Positions 48,441 to 57,997 of a stretch of DNA of 64,000 nt are shown here, in pieces. The stretch is from Acidovorax sp. (GTDB lineage Bacteria > Pseudomonadota > Gammaproteobacteria > Burkholderiales > Burkholderiaceae_C). The notes below the pieces were generated by a model. It made no database searches and was not told the origin of the DNA. It saw only the letters and a program-made list of their open reading frames with translations. The position numbers and the translations under genes are program-made. Each line of letters opens with the position of its first letter. The first letter of the stretch is position 1. The stretch covers positions 1-64,000 of the forward strand of contig NZ_JAJTBB010000085.1 of assembly GCF_021287135.1 (NCBI RefSeq), given 5' to 3'.

Positions 48441-49799
48441 TCAGCCCGCCAGGGCGGCGGCGTCGCCCTGCGCGTGCGGCTGCACCACGTCACCGCGCAG
48501 CGTGTAGGCCTTGGCTTCGGTGATGTGCACGTCCACCATCTGGCCCACCAGGCGCGGGTGGCCCGCAAAGTTGACCACGCGGTTGCACTCCGTGCGGCCC
48601 ATGAGTTCGTGGGCGTCGCGCTTGGACGTGCCTTCCACCAGGATGCGCTGCACGGTGCCCACGCGGCTTTCGCTGATGGCCTTGATGTTGGCGTTGATGA
48701 CCGCCTGCAGCTCCTGCAGGCGGCGCAGCTTCACGTCGTGCGGCGTGTCGTCGTACAGGCCCGCCGCGGGCGTACCGGGGCGCGGGCTGAAGATGAAGCT
48801 GAAGCTGTTGTCGAAGTGGATGTCGTCGATCAGCTTCATCATCTTGCGGAAGTCGTCCTCGGTCTCGCCGGGGAAGCCGACGATGAAGTCGCTGCTCATG
48901 GCCAGGTCGGGGCGGATGGCGCGCAGCTTGCGCACCGTGCTCTTGTATTCCATGGCGGTGTAGCCGCGCTTCATGGCCATCAGGATGCGGTCGCTGCCGT
49001 GCTGCACGGGCAGGTGCAGGTGGCTGGCGAGCTTGGGAATCCGGGCGTAGGCGTCAATGAGCCGGGGCGTGAACTCGTTGGGGTGGCTGGTGGTGTAGCG
49101 GATGCGCTCGATGCCCGGAATGTCCGCCACGTACTCCAGCAGCAGGGCGAAGTCGGCCACCTCGGCGGTGCCGCCCATCTTGCCCAGGTAGGCGTTCACG
49201 TTCTGGCCCAGCAGGGTGACTTCCTTCACGCCCTGGTCGGCCAGGCCCGCCACCTCCACCAGCACGTCGTCAAACGGGCGGCTCACCTCTTCGCCGCGGG
49301 TGTAGGGCACCACGCAGTAGCTGCAGTACTTGCTGCAGCCTTCCATGATGGAGACAAAGGCGCTGGCGCCCTCCACGCGCGCCGGCGGCAGGTGGTCGAA
49401 CTTCTCGATCTCCGGGAAGCTGATGTCCACTTGCGGCTTGTCCTGCTGCTCGCGCTGGTTCAGCATCTCCGGCAGGCGGTGCAGCGTTTGCGGGCCGAAC
49501 ACCACGTCCACATACGGCGCGCGCTTGATGATCTCCGCGCCCTCCTGGCTGGCCACGCAGCCCCCCACCCCGATCTTCACGCCGCGCGCCTTCAGGTGCT
49601 TGATGCGGCCCAGGTCGCTGAACACCTTTTCCTGCGCCTTTTCGCGCACGGAGCAGGTGTTGAAGAGGATCAGGTCGGCCTCGTCCACGTTCTGCGTGGG
49701 CTCGTAGCCCTGGGCCGCGCCCAGCACGTCGGCCATCTTGTCCGAGTCGTACTCGTTCATCTGGCAGCCGAAGGTTTTGATGAAGACTTTTTTGGCCAT
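48441..49799 (-). CDS. miaB: tRNA-2-methylthio-N6-isopentenyladenosine synthase MiaB
   Basis: A 452-residue radical-SAM enzyme that adds a methylthio group to i6A37 of tRNAs reading UNN codons. The N-terminal iron-sulfur cysteines lie in [22 protein letters not shown] and GGCVAS. The radical-SAM C-x3-C-x2-C motif is [13 protein letters not shown] domain ends the protein. Length is normal. Start at 49799 ([13 protein letters not shown]). Confidence 0.96.
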   Translation of the reverse strand: MAKKVFIKTFGCQMNEYDSDKMADVLGAAQGYEPTQNVDEADLILFNTCSVREKAQEKVFSDLGRIKHLKARGVKIGVGGCVASQEGAEIIKRAPYVDVVFGPQTLHRLPEMLNQREQQDKPQVDISFPEIEKFDHLPPARVEGASAFVSIMEGCSKYCSYCVVPYTRGEEVSRPFDDVLVEVAGLADQGVKEVTLLGQNVNAYLGKMGGTAEVADFALLLEYVADIPGIERIRYTTSHPNEFTPRLIDAYARIPKLASHLHLPVQHGSDRILMAMKRGYTAMEYKSTVRKLRAIRPDLAMSSDFIVGFPGETEDDFRKMMKLIDDIHFDNSFSFIFSPRPGTPAAGLYDDTPHDVKLRRLQELQAVINANIKAISESRVGTVQRILVEGTSKRDAHELMGRTECNRVVNFAGHPRLVGQMVDVHITEAKAYTLRGDVVQPHAQGDAAALAG

Positions 49800-49917
49800 G
49801 GCGGGCTCGCAATCGGGCAATCGGAAAGAAACAACAGGACGGCACGCCGCAGCGCACCGCCGGTACGGGGCCGCCCGCGCGCCCGTGGGCGGGGCGCGGC
49901 GGCTGCGCGGTCGGGGC

Positions 49918-50361
49918 TTACTTCTGGACGGGGTCGGACTCGGCGCGGAAGTTCCGCTCGACCGTGTCGCTGCCCTTGCGGGGCTGTTCGGCTTCGCCCT
50001 GCGTGAGGATCCACGCGGTCAGCAGCATGCCGGTGCTGTTTTCGATGACGTAGTTCACCTTGTAGCTCTGGCCCAGCACGGAGTGGATCATCACCAGCGT
50101 GTTCTGGGGGCTCAGCAGGCGCATGCCGGGGGCCATGCGGATGGTGCGGCCGTTGAGCGTGGCTTCGGTCGCCGAATTGAGGGTCAGGTTGCCGCGCAGG
50201 GCCGCATCCGGGAACGTGCGCACGCCGCCAAGCCCGGGCTGGACCTGGGCGGCCGCGGGCAGGGCGCACAGGGCGAGCGCGCAAGCCAGCCCGGCGAGAA
50301 GCCCGCGGGACTGGGGAGCGAGGGAAAGGACGGGGCGCGAGGTCGTGGTGCAGCGGTTCAT
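49918..50361 (-). CDS. small exported hypothetical protein
   Basis: A 147-residue protein with a signal peptide ([20 protein letters not shown], cleavage near 40). The mature part is small, and I do not recognise it: [17 protein letters not shown] and [38 protein letters not shown] are the most conserved-looking stretches. It lies 118 bases upstream of miaB on the same strand. An alternative start lies at 50370. Confidence 0.65.
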   Translation of the reverse strand: MNRCTTTSRPVLSLAPQSRGLLAGLACALALCALPAAAQVQPGLGGVRTFPDAALRGNLTLNSATEATLNGRTIRMAPGMRLLSPQNTLVMIHSVLGQSYKVNYVIENSTGMLLTAWILTQGEAEQPRKGSDTVERNFRAESDPVQK

Positions 50362-50430
50362 GGTGTACATCCAGGGGCTGAAGCAGCGATTCTAAGAGGG
50401 GGCGCGGCGGCGGGCGGAGGCCGGGGTAGG

Positions 50431-50489
50431 GTCAAAAAAGATAGCGGCTTGCGCTTGACTGGAGCCGGACTCAAGGCCTTTTTGTGCCA
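50431..50489. repeat. dispersed repeat, degenerate reverse copy
   Basis: It begins gtcaaaaaagatagcggcttgcgcttgac and ends caaggcctttttgtgcc, matching the reverse form of the dispersed repeat, but the right arm of its core is lost. Confidence 0.5.
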
Positions 50490-50542
50490 GAAACCAGCGT
50501 CAACAAGCGGCAGCCGCTCTTCTTTTTGAAGCAGCGCCCCAA

Positions 50543-50574
50543 GAAAAAAACCCACAGTGCGCAGGCACTGTGGG
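50543..50574 (-). terminator. intrinsic terminator after tRNA-Met
   Basis: On the minus strand cccacagtgc and gcactgtggg pair around four bases, followed by seven T residues. It lies nine bases beyond the tRNA 3' end. Confidence 0.9.
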
Positions 50575-50582
50575 TTGGTATG

Positions 50583-50659
50583 TGGTGGTGGTACCGGGAC
50601 TTGAACCTGGGACATCAGCATTATGAATGCTGCGCTCTAACCAACTGAGCTATACCACC
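50583..50659 (-). tRNA. tRNA-Met (anticodon CAT)
   Basis: The 77-nt minus-strand sequence folds as a tRNA: the seven-base acceptor GGTGGTA pairs with TACCACC, the anticodon loop is TTCATAA on stem AGCAT/ATGCT, the T arm has GGTTCAAGTCC, and CCA is encoded. The acceptor pairs fully, arguing against an initiator tRNA, which has a mismatch at the first pair. A lysidine-modified Ile tRNA shares the CAT anticodon and cannot be fully excluded. Confidence 0.93.
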
Positions 50660-50684
50660 GAAGCCGCAAATTATAGAACAGAAT

Positions 50685-51464
50685 TTATTGGTGCGTAAAG
50701 TTCGCTGCGCGCTTATTCATGAAGGCGTCCATGCCTTCCTTCTGGTCCTGGGTGGCGAACAGGGCGTGGAAGAGGCGGCGCTCGAACATCACGCCGTCGG
50801 AGAGGGTGCCTTCGAAGGCGCGGTTCACCGATTCCTTGGCGGCCATCACGGCGATCTGGGAGAACCCGGCAATCGCCAGGGCGGCGCCCAGCGCCTCGTC
50901 CATGAGCTTGTCGTAGGGCACGACCCGGCTGACCAGCCCGGCGCGCTCGGCCTCGGCCGCGTCCATCATGCGGCCCGTCAGGGCCATGTCCATGGCCTTG
51001 GCCTTGCCCACCGCGCGCGGCAGGCGCTGCGTGCCGCCGGCACCGGGAATCACGCCCAGCTTGATCTCGGGCTGGCCGAACCGGGCGTTGTCCGCGGCGA
51101 TGATGAAGTCGCACATCATCGCCAGCTCGCAGCCGCCGCCCAGGGCAAAGCCGCTCACCGCGGCGATCACGGGCTTGCGGATGGAGCGGATGGTCTCCCA
51201 GTTGCGGGTGATGTAGTCGCCCTTGTACGTGTCCGCAAAGGTGTACTTGGCCATGGCGCCGATGTCCGCGCCGGCGGCAAACGCCTTTTCGCTGCCGGTG
51301 AGGATGGTGCAGCCGATCTTTTCGTCCGCATCGAAGGCCTGGAGCGCCGCGCCCAGCTCGTTCATCAGCTGGTCGTTCAGTGCATTCAGCTGTTTGGGGC
51401 GGTTGAGCGTGATGACGCCGACCTTGTCCGCTTCGACGCGGACCTCGATGGTTTCGTAGGCCAT
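50685..51464 (-). CDS. enoyl-CoA hydratase
   Basis: A 259-residue crotonase-fold enzyme that adds water to 2-enoyl-CoA in fatty-acid or related degradation. The oxyanion-hole region [13 protein letters not shown], the glycine-rich [15 protein letters not shown], and the catalytic Glu pattern [19 protein letters not shown] are visible. The substrate chain length cannot be read. An ATG at 51464 follows an aggaga ribosome site. It is 25 bases past the tRNA-Met 5' end. Confidence 0.94.
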   Translation of the reverse strand: MAYETIEVRVEADKVGVITLNRPKQLNALNDQLMNELGAALQAFDADEKIGCTILTGSEKAFAAGADIGAMAKYTFADTYKGDYITRNWETIRSIRKPVIAAVSGFALGGGCELAMMCDFIIAADNARFGQPEIKLGVIPGAGGTQRLPRAVGKAKAMDMALTGRMMDAAEAERAGLVSRVVPYDKLMDEALGAALAIAGFSQIAVMAAKESVNRAFEGTLSDGVMFERRLFHALFATQDQKEGMDAFMNKRAANFTHQ

Positions 51465-51622
51465 GGGATCTCCTGGGTTTATAGGGGTTGTGACAGCCGA
51501 ACGACTATACCCAAGGCCGGCCGGCCGCCCCCGGCGTAGGTAGAACACCGTAGGGCACCGGCGGTGCCGTGCGCCGCTGCCGGAACGGGACCGGCGCAGC
51601 GGCGAACGCAAGCGCCTGCGCC

Positions 51623-53485
51623 TCAGCCCAGCCAGCGCTGCAGGGCGGCGGTGTCGCTGACCGACAGGCTGACGGTGTCGGGCGTGTTCGGCGCGGCCGC
51701 GGTGGTGGTCGCCTTGGCGGCCTTGGCCGTCTTGGCGGCGCTGCGCTGGGGCTTTCGCGCAGCGGCCTGGGGGCCGTGGCCGGGCAGTTCCAGCGCCAGG
51801 CGCAGCAGCCGCCCGTCGCGGGCCACCAGGGCGGTCACGGTGGCTGCCGTGCCGGCATAGAAGGCCACGTCGTCCAGCTTGCTGATGCGCCATCCCTGGC
51901 CGTCGGCCTCCAGCCCCAGCCACTCGTCGCCGGGCACCATGCCGGCCTTTTCGGCCAGCCCGCCGCGCAGCACGGTCTTGATGTGCACGCTGTGGGTTTC
52001 CGACACCCGCAGCCCCAGGCGCTGCGCCCACTGCGGCGCCTCGGCCTTGAGCTGCACGCCGTGCGCCTGCAGCAGCTCGGCCAGGGGCAGTTCGGCGGTG
52101 CTGTGCACCCATTGGTCCAGTTCCGCATCGAACGGCCGGCCTGCCAGGTCTTGCAGCACGGCCCGCAGGTCGGCCTCGGTCACGGGGCCGCCCCGGCTGC
52201 GCGTCCACAGCATCCGCAGGGCTTCGTCCAGGCTGGCCCGGCCGCCGGCACCGCCGCTGCTGCGCAGCGCCAGGTCCAGGCACAGGGCCACCAGCGAACC
52301 CTTGGTGTAGTAGCTCACCGTCGCGTTCGGGGTGTTCTCGTCCTGGCGGTAGTACTTGACCCAGGCGTCGAAACTGGCCTGCGCCACCGTCTGCACGAAG
52401 CGGCCGGGGGTCTGCAGCACCTGGTTGACCGTCTTGGTGATGAGCCGCAGGTAGGTTGCGTCGTCGATCAGGCCGGCGCGGCGCAGCAGCAGGTCGTCGT
52501 AGTAGCTCGTGAAGCCCTCGAAAAACCACAGCAGCCCGGTGTAGTTCTCGCGCGCATAGTCGTAGGTGGCGAACTCGGCCGGACGCAGGCGCTTGACGTT
52601 CCAGGTGTGGAAATACTCGTGGCTGATCAGCCCCAGCAGCGTGGTGTAGCCCTCGCTGGCGCGGGCTTCGCCCACGCGCGGCAGGTCGCGCCGGCCGCAG
52701 ATCAGCGCGGTGGAGTTGCGGTGCTCCAGGCCGCCATAGCCGTCGCCCACGGCATTGAGCAGGAACAGGTAGTTCTTGAACGGCGGCTTGCCCTCGCCGT
52801 GCCAGAAGCGGATGGCGGTCTCGCAGACCTTGCGCGCGTCGTCCAGCAGGCGCTTGCCGTCAAACGACGGCGCCGCGCCGGCCACCACGAAGCGGTGGGG
52901 CACGCCGCACGCGGTGAAGCGTCCCACCCAGAACGTCCCCATTTCCACCGGGCAGTCGACCAGCTCGTCATAGTTCGCCGCGGCATACAGGCCGAAGCCC
53001 TTGCGGTCCACCTGCAGCGCGGACAGGCCGGTGGCCGCGGACCATTCGGCCGTGGCGGGCGTGCGGGCGATCTCCAGCGTGTGGCGCAGGGCTTCCTGCC
53101 CGTGCACGCGCAGGCACAGGCTGGTGCCGTTGAAGAACCCGCGCGATGCATCGAGCCAGGCCGTGCGCACCGAGGTGTCGTAGGCGCAGACCGCATAGGT
53201 CAGCACCAAGGGGGCGCCGGCCGTGCAGTCGGCCTGCCAGCGGTGCTTGTCCAGCTGGGTCAGCCGCACGGCGGCCCGGCCCTGGGTGGCCCGCAGCTCC
53301 TGCAGGTTCTTGGAAAACTCCCGCACCAGATAGCTGCCCGGAATCCAGACCGGCAGCGAAACTTCCTGCCCCGGCGCGGGCCGCGCGATGGTCAGCGTGA
53401 TGCGGAACAGGTGGGCCAGGACATCCGAGGGCTCCACACGGTAGTGAACGCCGGCGGGGGCTTTGGGCGGGCGGGAAGTAGGCAT
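51623..53485 (-). CDS. M61-family metallopeptidase (glycyl aminopeptidase-like)
   Basis: A 620-residue enzyme. The zinc motif HEYFH with the downstream ligand Glu ([10 protein letters not shown]) lies near residues 287-340. An N-terminal beta-rich domain precedes it, and a PDZ domain follows (about 500-575). The C-terminal end is low complexity, rich in Ala/Lys/Thr. M61 enzymes release N-terminal Gly/Ala residues. There is no clear signal peptide, so it may be cytoplasmic. Confidence 0.92.
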   Translation of the reverse strand: MPTSRPPKAPAGVHYRVEPSDVLAHLFRITLTIARPAPGQEVSLPVWIPGSYLVREFSKNLQELRATQGRAAVRLTQLDKHRWQADCTAGAPLVLTYAVCAYDTSVRTAWLDASRGFFNGTSLCLRVHGQEALRHTLEIARTPATAEWSAATGLSALQVDRKGFGLYAAANYDELVDCPVEMGTFWVGRFTACGVPHRFVVAGAAPSFDGKRLLDDARKVCETAIRFWHGEGKPPFKNYLFLLNAVGDGYGGLEHRNSTALICGRRDLPRVGEARASEGYTTLLGLISHEYFHTWNVKRLRPAEFATYDYARENYTGLLWFFEGFTSYYDDLLLRRAGLIDDATYLRLITKTVNQVLQTPGRFVQTVAQASFDAWVKYYRQDENTPNATVSYYTKGSLVALCLDLALRSSGGAGGRASLDEALRMLWTRSRGGPVTEADLRAVLQDLAGRPFDAELDQWVHSTAELPLAELLQAHGVQLKAEAPQWAQRLGLRVSETHSVHIKTVLRGGLAEKAGMVPGDEWLGLEADGQGWRISKLDDVAFYAGTAATVTALVARDGRLLRLALELPGHGPQAAARKPQRSAAKTAKAAKATTTAAAPNTPDTVSLSVSDTAALQRWLG

Positions 53486-53578
53486 GCGGAGGCGGCGGTT
53501 CGGGCGGGCCGGCCGAAGCGGACGGCCGGAGGGCGGGCAAGGACCGCAGGCGGCGCGTGTGCCGCGGTCCGCGCTGGA

Positions 53579-54313
53579 TCAGTTGGTGGCGGTCGGCTCG
53601 GTGCCTGCGCCGGCTTCTGCGAGCCGCTTTTCCACGTCCTTGGCGCCGATGGCGCCGGGCACGCGGGCTCCGTTGGCAAAAATCAGGGTCGGCGTTCCGG
53701 TAATCTTGTGCTTGCGGCCCAGGGCCAGATTGCGCTGCAGCGCGCCGGTGTCGCAGCTCGCGGCGGGCGCGGCCTTGTCGCGCACCATCTGGTCCTGCCA
53801 GGCGGTCACCGGGTCTTTGGAGCACCAGATGTTGCGCGATTTCTCGGCGGAGTCCGGGCTCAGGATGGGGTACAGGAACAGGTACACCGTCACGTTGTCC
53901 ACGTTCTGCAGGTCGCGCTCAAAGCGCTTGCAGTAGCCGCAGTTGGGGTCTTCAAACACAGCCACCTTGCGCTTGCCGTCGCCGCGCACGATGGTGATCG
54001 CGTCCTTGAAGGGCAGCGCGGCAAAGTTGATGGCGGTGAGCTTGGTGATGCGGTCTTCGGTCAGGTTGCGGCGCACCTTGGTGTCGATCAGCTCGCCCTG
54101 GATCACGTAGTCGCCCTTGGCGTCGGTATAGAACAGATCCGTCCCGATGCGCACTTCGTACAGGCCCTTCATGGCCGTCGGGCGCACCTCGTCGATCTTG
54201 TCCATCTGGGGAATGCGCTCGGCGAGCGCCTTGCGGATGTCCGCTTCTTGCGCGGAAGCGGCAAAACCGCAAGCCAGGGTGGCGGCGGCGATCAGGGAGG
54301 GGATCAGTTTCAT
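53579..54313 (-). CDS. dsbC: periplasmic disulfide isomerase DsbC
   Basis: A 244-residue protein with a signal peptide (MKLIPSLIAAATLACGFAASAQ), an N-terminal dimerisation domain (about 25-85) and a thioredoxin domain with the active site DPNCGYCKRF. The cis-proline appears in ITGTPTLIFANG. A second cysteine pair is C165-like and C185-like (IWCSKDP, ASCDTGA). It reshuffles wrong disulfides and is kept reduced by DsbD. Start at 54313. Confidence 0.95.
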   Translation of the reverse strand: MKLIPSLIAAATLACGFAASAQEADIRKALAERIPQMDKIDEVRPTAMKGLYEVRIGTDLFYTDAKGDYVIQGELIDTKVRRNLTEDRITKLTAINFAALPFKDAITIVRGDGKRKVAVFEDPNCGYCKRFERDLQNVDNVTVYLFLYPILSPDSAEKSRNIWCSKDPVTAWQDQMVRDKAAPAASCDTGALQRNLALGRKHKITGTPTLIFANGARVPGAIGAKDVEKRLAEAGAGTEPTATN

Positions 54314-54361
54314 GGAGTTCTCATTCAACGTTGGGGGCTCTGCAGGGAGTCCGCCGAGGGA

Positions 54362-55498
54362 TCAATAGTTTCCCATGGCCTGCCGGGCCACGAAATTCTT
54401 CAGGAGGCTGCTGCGCTCGAAACCCTTCATGCCCCAGTTGCGCAGCGATTGCAGCGCGCCTTCGGGCCGGGAGAAAAGCTGCTGCAGGCCGTCCGTGGCC
54501 AGCCCCATGGGCACCAGGGCCGCCTTGCGCTCCCGCTCGTACTGCCGCAGCAGGCGCAGATCGGCCACGCTGCGCCAGTAATCCCTGCCGTGCAGCGTGC
54601 GGGCGAGTGCGCGGGCATCGGCCAAGCCCAGGTTCAGGCCCTGGCCGGCCAGCGGATGCACATTGTGCGCGGCGTCGCCGGCCAACACCCAGCTGCGCGC
54701 GGCCTTGCCGCCCGCCGGGGGCAGGCTGCCGCACCAGCGGTCGGCGCGGGCCAGCTGCAGGGGCCAGGCGGCGCGTTCGGCGCTCAGCGCCAGCGTGCCG
54801 AGGGCATGCTGGCTGGCCTCGCCCAGCCGCTGGGCGAAGTCCTCGGGCGACAGCGCCAGCAGCGGCGCGGCCTCGCCTTGCGGCACGGACCAGACGACGG
54901 CCACCGAATGCCCCTGCGGCCCGCCCAGGGGCAGGAACGCCAGGATCCCGTCGGGCAGGAACCACTGCCGGGCTACCTGCCCGTGCGGGCGCTCGCACTG
55001 CAGCCGGGTGGCGATGGCGTGCTGCGGATACGGCGTGACGTGGAAGGTGGCGCCAAATTCTTCGCGGGTGCTGCTGGCGCGCCCTTCGCACACCACCGTC
55101 AGCGCGGCCGGCACCGGGGCCGCCACCACTTCCACCTGGGGCTGGTAGCGCACGGCTTCGGCCAGGCGGGCCTCCAGGGCCGGGACATCCACGATCCAGG
55201 TCAGGGCGTCCACCCCCTGCGTGGCGGCGTCAAAGTGCACGGCGCCGTCCTGATCACCCTGCACGTGCATGGACCGCACGGCGGTGGCATGTTCGGCGTC
55301 TGGCCAGCTGCGCAGCGATTCGAGCAGCTGCCGCGACGCCGCATTCAGCGCATAGGCCCGGACGTCCGACAGGGCCGGGCCCGCGGCGCCGGGCACCGCC
55401 ACCAGGGCCACTTTCAGCCGCTCGCGGGCCAGCAGCAGGGCCAGGGTCTTGCCCACAATGCCGCCGCCGCGAATACAGATATCAAAGGTTTGGGCCAT
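54362..55498 (-). CDS. UbiH/UbiF/VisC-family FAD monooxygenase
   Basis: A 378-residue flavoprotein with the FAD-binding GGGIVGKTLALLLARE at residues 11-26 and the late VLAGDAAHNVHPLAGQGLNLGLADA. It probably hydroxylates a ubiquinone precursor ring at one of the C5/C6/C1 positions. Which of UbiH, UbiI or UbiF it equals cannot be told from sequence. It sits beside dsbC, and the MOSC gene is divergent. Confidence 0.9.
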   Translation of the reverse strand: MAQTFDICIRGGGIVGKTLALLLARERLKVALVAVPGAAGPALSDVRAYALNAASRQLLESLRSWPDAEHATAVRSMHVQGDQDGAVHFDAATQGVDALTWIVDVPALEARLAEAVRYQPQVEVVAAPVPAALTVVCEGRASSTREEFGATFHVTPYPQHAIATRLQCERPHGQVARQWFLPDGILAFLPLGGPQGHSVAVVWSVPQGEAAPLLALSPEDFAQRLGEASQHALGTLALSAERAAWPLQLARADRWCGSLPPAGGKAARSWVLAGDAAHNVHPLAGQGLNLGLADARALARTLHGRDYWRSVADLRLLRQYERERKAALVPMGLATDGLQQLFSRPEGALQSLRNWGMKGFERSSLLKNFVARQAMGNY

Positions 55499-55601
55499 GG
55501 GCGCATTGTAGGAGGGGCCTTCGCGCGGCGGTGGCAGAGCACAATCGGGCTCCGTCCCCCGCGAGGACGGCTGTGTGTAGAGCGTAGAGGAGCCACGCCG
55601 C

Positions 55602-56471
55602 GTGACCTTTCCCACCGATTCCGACCTGTCCGGCACCATTGCCCGCCTGTTCGTGTACCCCGTCAAATCCTGCGCCGGCATTGAGGTGCAGGAAGCCTTG
55701 CTCACCGAAACCGGGCTGGACCTGGACCGTGCCTGGATGGTGGTGGATGCCGAAGGCAATTTCCTGACGCAGCGCGCGCTGCCCCGCATGGCCCTGGTCC
55801 GGCCGCAGCTCAAGAGCGACGAGATGGTGTTGCGTGCCCCGGGCATGCTGGCCTTGCATGTGGCGCTCGACGCCGTGGAGGCGCCCGCCACCGTGACCGT
55901 GTGGCGCGACACCGTCCCCGCCTGGGACATGGGCGCCGTGGCGGCCCAGTGGTTCACGGACTTTCTGGGGCAGCCCTGCCGGCTGGTGCGCTTTGATCCC
56001 GAGCACCGGCGGCTGTCCAGCCTGGAGTGGACCGGCGGCATCGAGGCGCCCAACCAGTTTGCGGACGGGTTTCCGCTGCTGGTGGCGAGCGAGGCGTCGA
56101 TGGACGAGCTCAATGCGCGCCTGCAGGCCGCGGGGCATGCCCCGGTGGGCATCGAGCGGTTCCGGCCCAACGTGGTGCTGGGCGGGGTGGATGCCCATGA
56201 TGAAGACCGGGTGGACCTGCTGCGCCTGGACGATGCCGCTGGCGAAGTCCACCTGCAGCCGGTGAAGCCCTGTTCGCGCTGCCCCATTCCAGACATTGAT
56301 CCCGCCACGGCCGAACGCTCGGCCAGCGTGGGCGCCACCTTGCGCACCTACCGGCAGGACAAGCGGCTGGACGGCGCCATCACCTTCGGCATGAACGCCA
56401 TCGTGCGGCAGGGCGCGGGCCAGGTGCTGCGGGTGGGCCAGCGCGTGGCGGCGGACCTGCGTTTCGAGTAG
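55602..56471 (+). CDS. MOSC-domain protein
   Basis: A 289-residue protein with an N-terminal beta-barrel MOSC_N domain (about 10-125, LFVYPVKSCAGIEVQEA) and a C-terminal MOSC domain (about 130-285) carrying the family's cysteine in PVKPCSRCPIPDID. MOSC domains bind molybdenum cofactor and reduce N-hydroxylated compounds (YcbX/mARC-like). The start codon is GTG at 55602; no ATG is available. Confidence 0.88.
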   Translation: MTFPTDSDLSGTIARLFVYPVKSCAGIEVQEALLTETGLDLDRAWMVVDAEGNFLTQRALPRMALVRPQLKSDEMVLRAPGMLALHVALDAVEAPATVTVWRDTVPAWDMGAVAAQWFTDFLGQPCRLVRFDPEHRRLSSLEWTGGIEAPNQFADGFPLLVASEASMDELNARLQAAGHAPVGIERFRPNVVLGGVDAHDEDRVDLLRLDDAAGEVHLQPVKPCSRCPIPDIDPATAERSASVGATLRTYRQDKRLDGAITFGMNAIVRQGAGQVLRVGQRVAADLRFE

Positions 56472-56552
56472 CGGGCGGGCCACGCCAACGGGTGGGACAT
56501 GCCGGCCCCGTAAAATCAGCGGTTTGTCCCCGAATTCCCAGAAAGCCACGCC

Positions 56553-57647
56553 ATGAGCCTCCAATGCGGCATCGTGGGCCTGCCCAATGTTGGCAAGTCC
56601 ACCCTTTTCAATGCGCTGACCAAGGCCGGCATCGCCGCCGAAAACTACCCCTTCTGCACCATTGAGCCCAACACCGGCGTGGTGGAGGTGCCGGATCCGC
56701 GCCTGCAGCAGCTGGCCGAAATCATCCACCCCGAGCGCATCGTCCCCGCCATCGTCGAGTTCGTGGACATCGCGGGCCTGGTCGCGGGCGCTTCCAAGGG
56801 TGAAGGCCTGGGCAACCAGTTCCTGGCGCACATCCGCGAGACCGACGCCATCGTGAACGTGGTGCGTTGCTTTGAAGACCCCAACGTGATCCACGTGGCG
56901 GGCCGCGTGGACCCCATTGCCGACATCGAGGTCATCCAGACCGAGCTGTGCCTGGCCGACCTGGGCACGGTCGAGAAGGCGCTGAACCGCTACAGCAAGG
57001 CGGCCAAGTCGGGCAACGACAAGGAAGCGGCCAAGCTTGTCTCGCTGCTCACGCCCATCCAGGCGGCGCTCAACGAAGGCAAGCCGGCCCGCAGCGTCCC
57101 GGTGAGCAAGGAGGACGCTCCGCTACTCAAGCAGTTCTGCCTGATCACCGCCAAGCCGGCGATGTTCGTGGGCAACGTGAGCGAGGACGGGTTCGACAAC
57201 AACCCGCTGCTCGAGCGCCTCAAGGAATACGCCGCCGGCCAGGGCGCGCCGGTGGTGGCCATCTGCGCCAAGATCGAGGCCGAAATGGCCGAGATGAGCG
57301 ACGAGGACCGCGACATGTTCCTGCAGGAAATGGGCCTGGAAGAGCCTGGCCTGAACCGCCTGATCCGCGCGGGCTTCAGCCTGCTGGGGCTGCAGACCTA
57401 TTTCACGGCCGGCGTGAAGGAAGTGCGCGCCTGGACCATCCACGTGGGCGACACGGCACCGCAGGCCGCCGGGGTCATCCACGGCGACTTCGAGCGCGGC
57501 TTCATCCGGGCCCAGACCATTGCGTTCGATGACTTCATCACCTACAAGGGCGAGCAGGGCGCCAAGGACGCGGGGAAGATGCGCGCCGAAGGCAAGGAGT
57601 ACGTGGTCAAGGACGGCGACGTCCTGAACTTCCTGTTCAACGTCTAG
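56553..57647 (+). CDS. ychF: redox-regulated ATPase YchF
   Basis: A 364-residue Obg-family P-loop protein that prefers ATP and binds ribosomes; it influences oxidative-stress responses. The P loop [14 protein letters not shown] starts near residue 8, followed by [26 protein letters not shown] domain closes the protein. The start at 56553 fits. A TAAAAT box lies at 56511-56516. The stop codon is the first base-pair of a 167-base hairpin. Confidence 0.96.
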   Translation: MSLQCGIVGLPNVGKSTLFNALTKAGIAAENYPFCTIEPNTGVVEVPDPRLQQLAEIIHPERIVPAIVEFVDIAGLVAGASKGEGLGNQFLAHIRETDAIVNVVRCFEDPNVIHVAGRVDPIADIEVIQTELCLADLGTVEKALNRYSKAAKSGNDKEAAKLVSLLTPIQAALNEGKPARSVPVSKEDAPLLKQFCLITAKPAMFVGNVSEDGFDNNPLLERLKEYAAGQGAPVVAICAKIEAEMAEMSDEDRDMFLQEMGLEEPGLNRLIRAGFSLLGLQTYFTAGVKEVRAWTIHVGDTAPQAAGVIHGDFERGFIRAQTIAFDDFITYKGEQGAKDAGKMRAEGKEYVVKDGDVLNFLFNV

Positions 57648-57811
57648 GAGTCTGCGCGGCAGAAGGCATCGAAGCGAAACGCGCGAAAACCGAGGATCGC
57701 GTGGTGCTAGCGACAAGCCCAGGGTGGCCCCCTGGGCGCAGGAGGTAGCACCGCGCGAGACCGGTTTATCGCGCGTTGCAGCCGATGCTCCTTCTGCCGA
57801 GCAGACTCCTA
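57645..57811. repeat. 167-base fold-back hairpin at the ychF stop codon
   Basis: Taggagtctgc at the ychF stop pairs with gcagactccta at 57801-57811. Ggcagaagg pairs with ccttctgcc. Cgcgcg..aaaccg pairs with cggttt..cgcgcg, cgcgtggtgcta pairs with tagcaccgcgcg, and cccaggg pairs with ccctggg at the apex. Only small bulges interrupt it. It might be a mobile fold-back repeat, a structured RNA or an mRNA end. Confidence 0.75.
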
Positions 57812-57877
57812 GCCCCCCGGCCGCCGCTGGGCGACTCGCGACCGGCCGCGGTGCCGGGACGCACTCGCAACACGGAG

Positions 57878-57913
57878 AAGCCCGCGCATTTTTTGCCCAA
57901 GATGCGCGGGCTT
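57878..57913 (+). terminator. terminator-like hairpin downstream of ychF
   Basis: Aagcccgcgcat and atgcgcgggctt are perfect 12-base arms around a 12-base loop. The following gtttgt is only a partial U tract. Confidence 0.55.
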
Positions 57914-57997
57914 GTTTGTCAGGGGTCAACGCCGGCTGGGATGTCGCTGTGGTGAAATGCCCCTTCTACGAACTGGGGCTTGTGCCCGCCTCTCCGC

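Noticed and set aside
50583-50659. Calling this tRNA an initiator tRNA-Met.
   Set aside because: The first acceptor pair is fully matched, whereas bacterial initiator tRNAs carry a mismatch there.
51569-55684. A very long plus-strand open frame opposite the M61 peptidase, dsbC and UbiH-family genes.
   Set aside because: The minus-strand genes carry all family motifs; the plus frame gives low-complexity Arg/Gly/Ala sequence.
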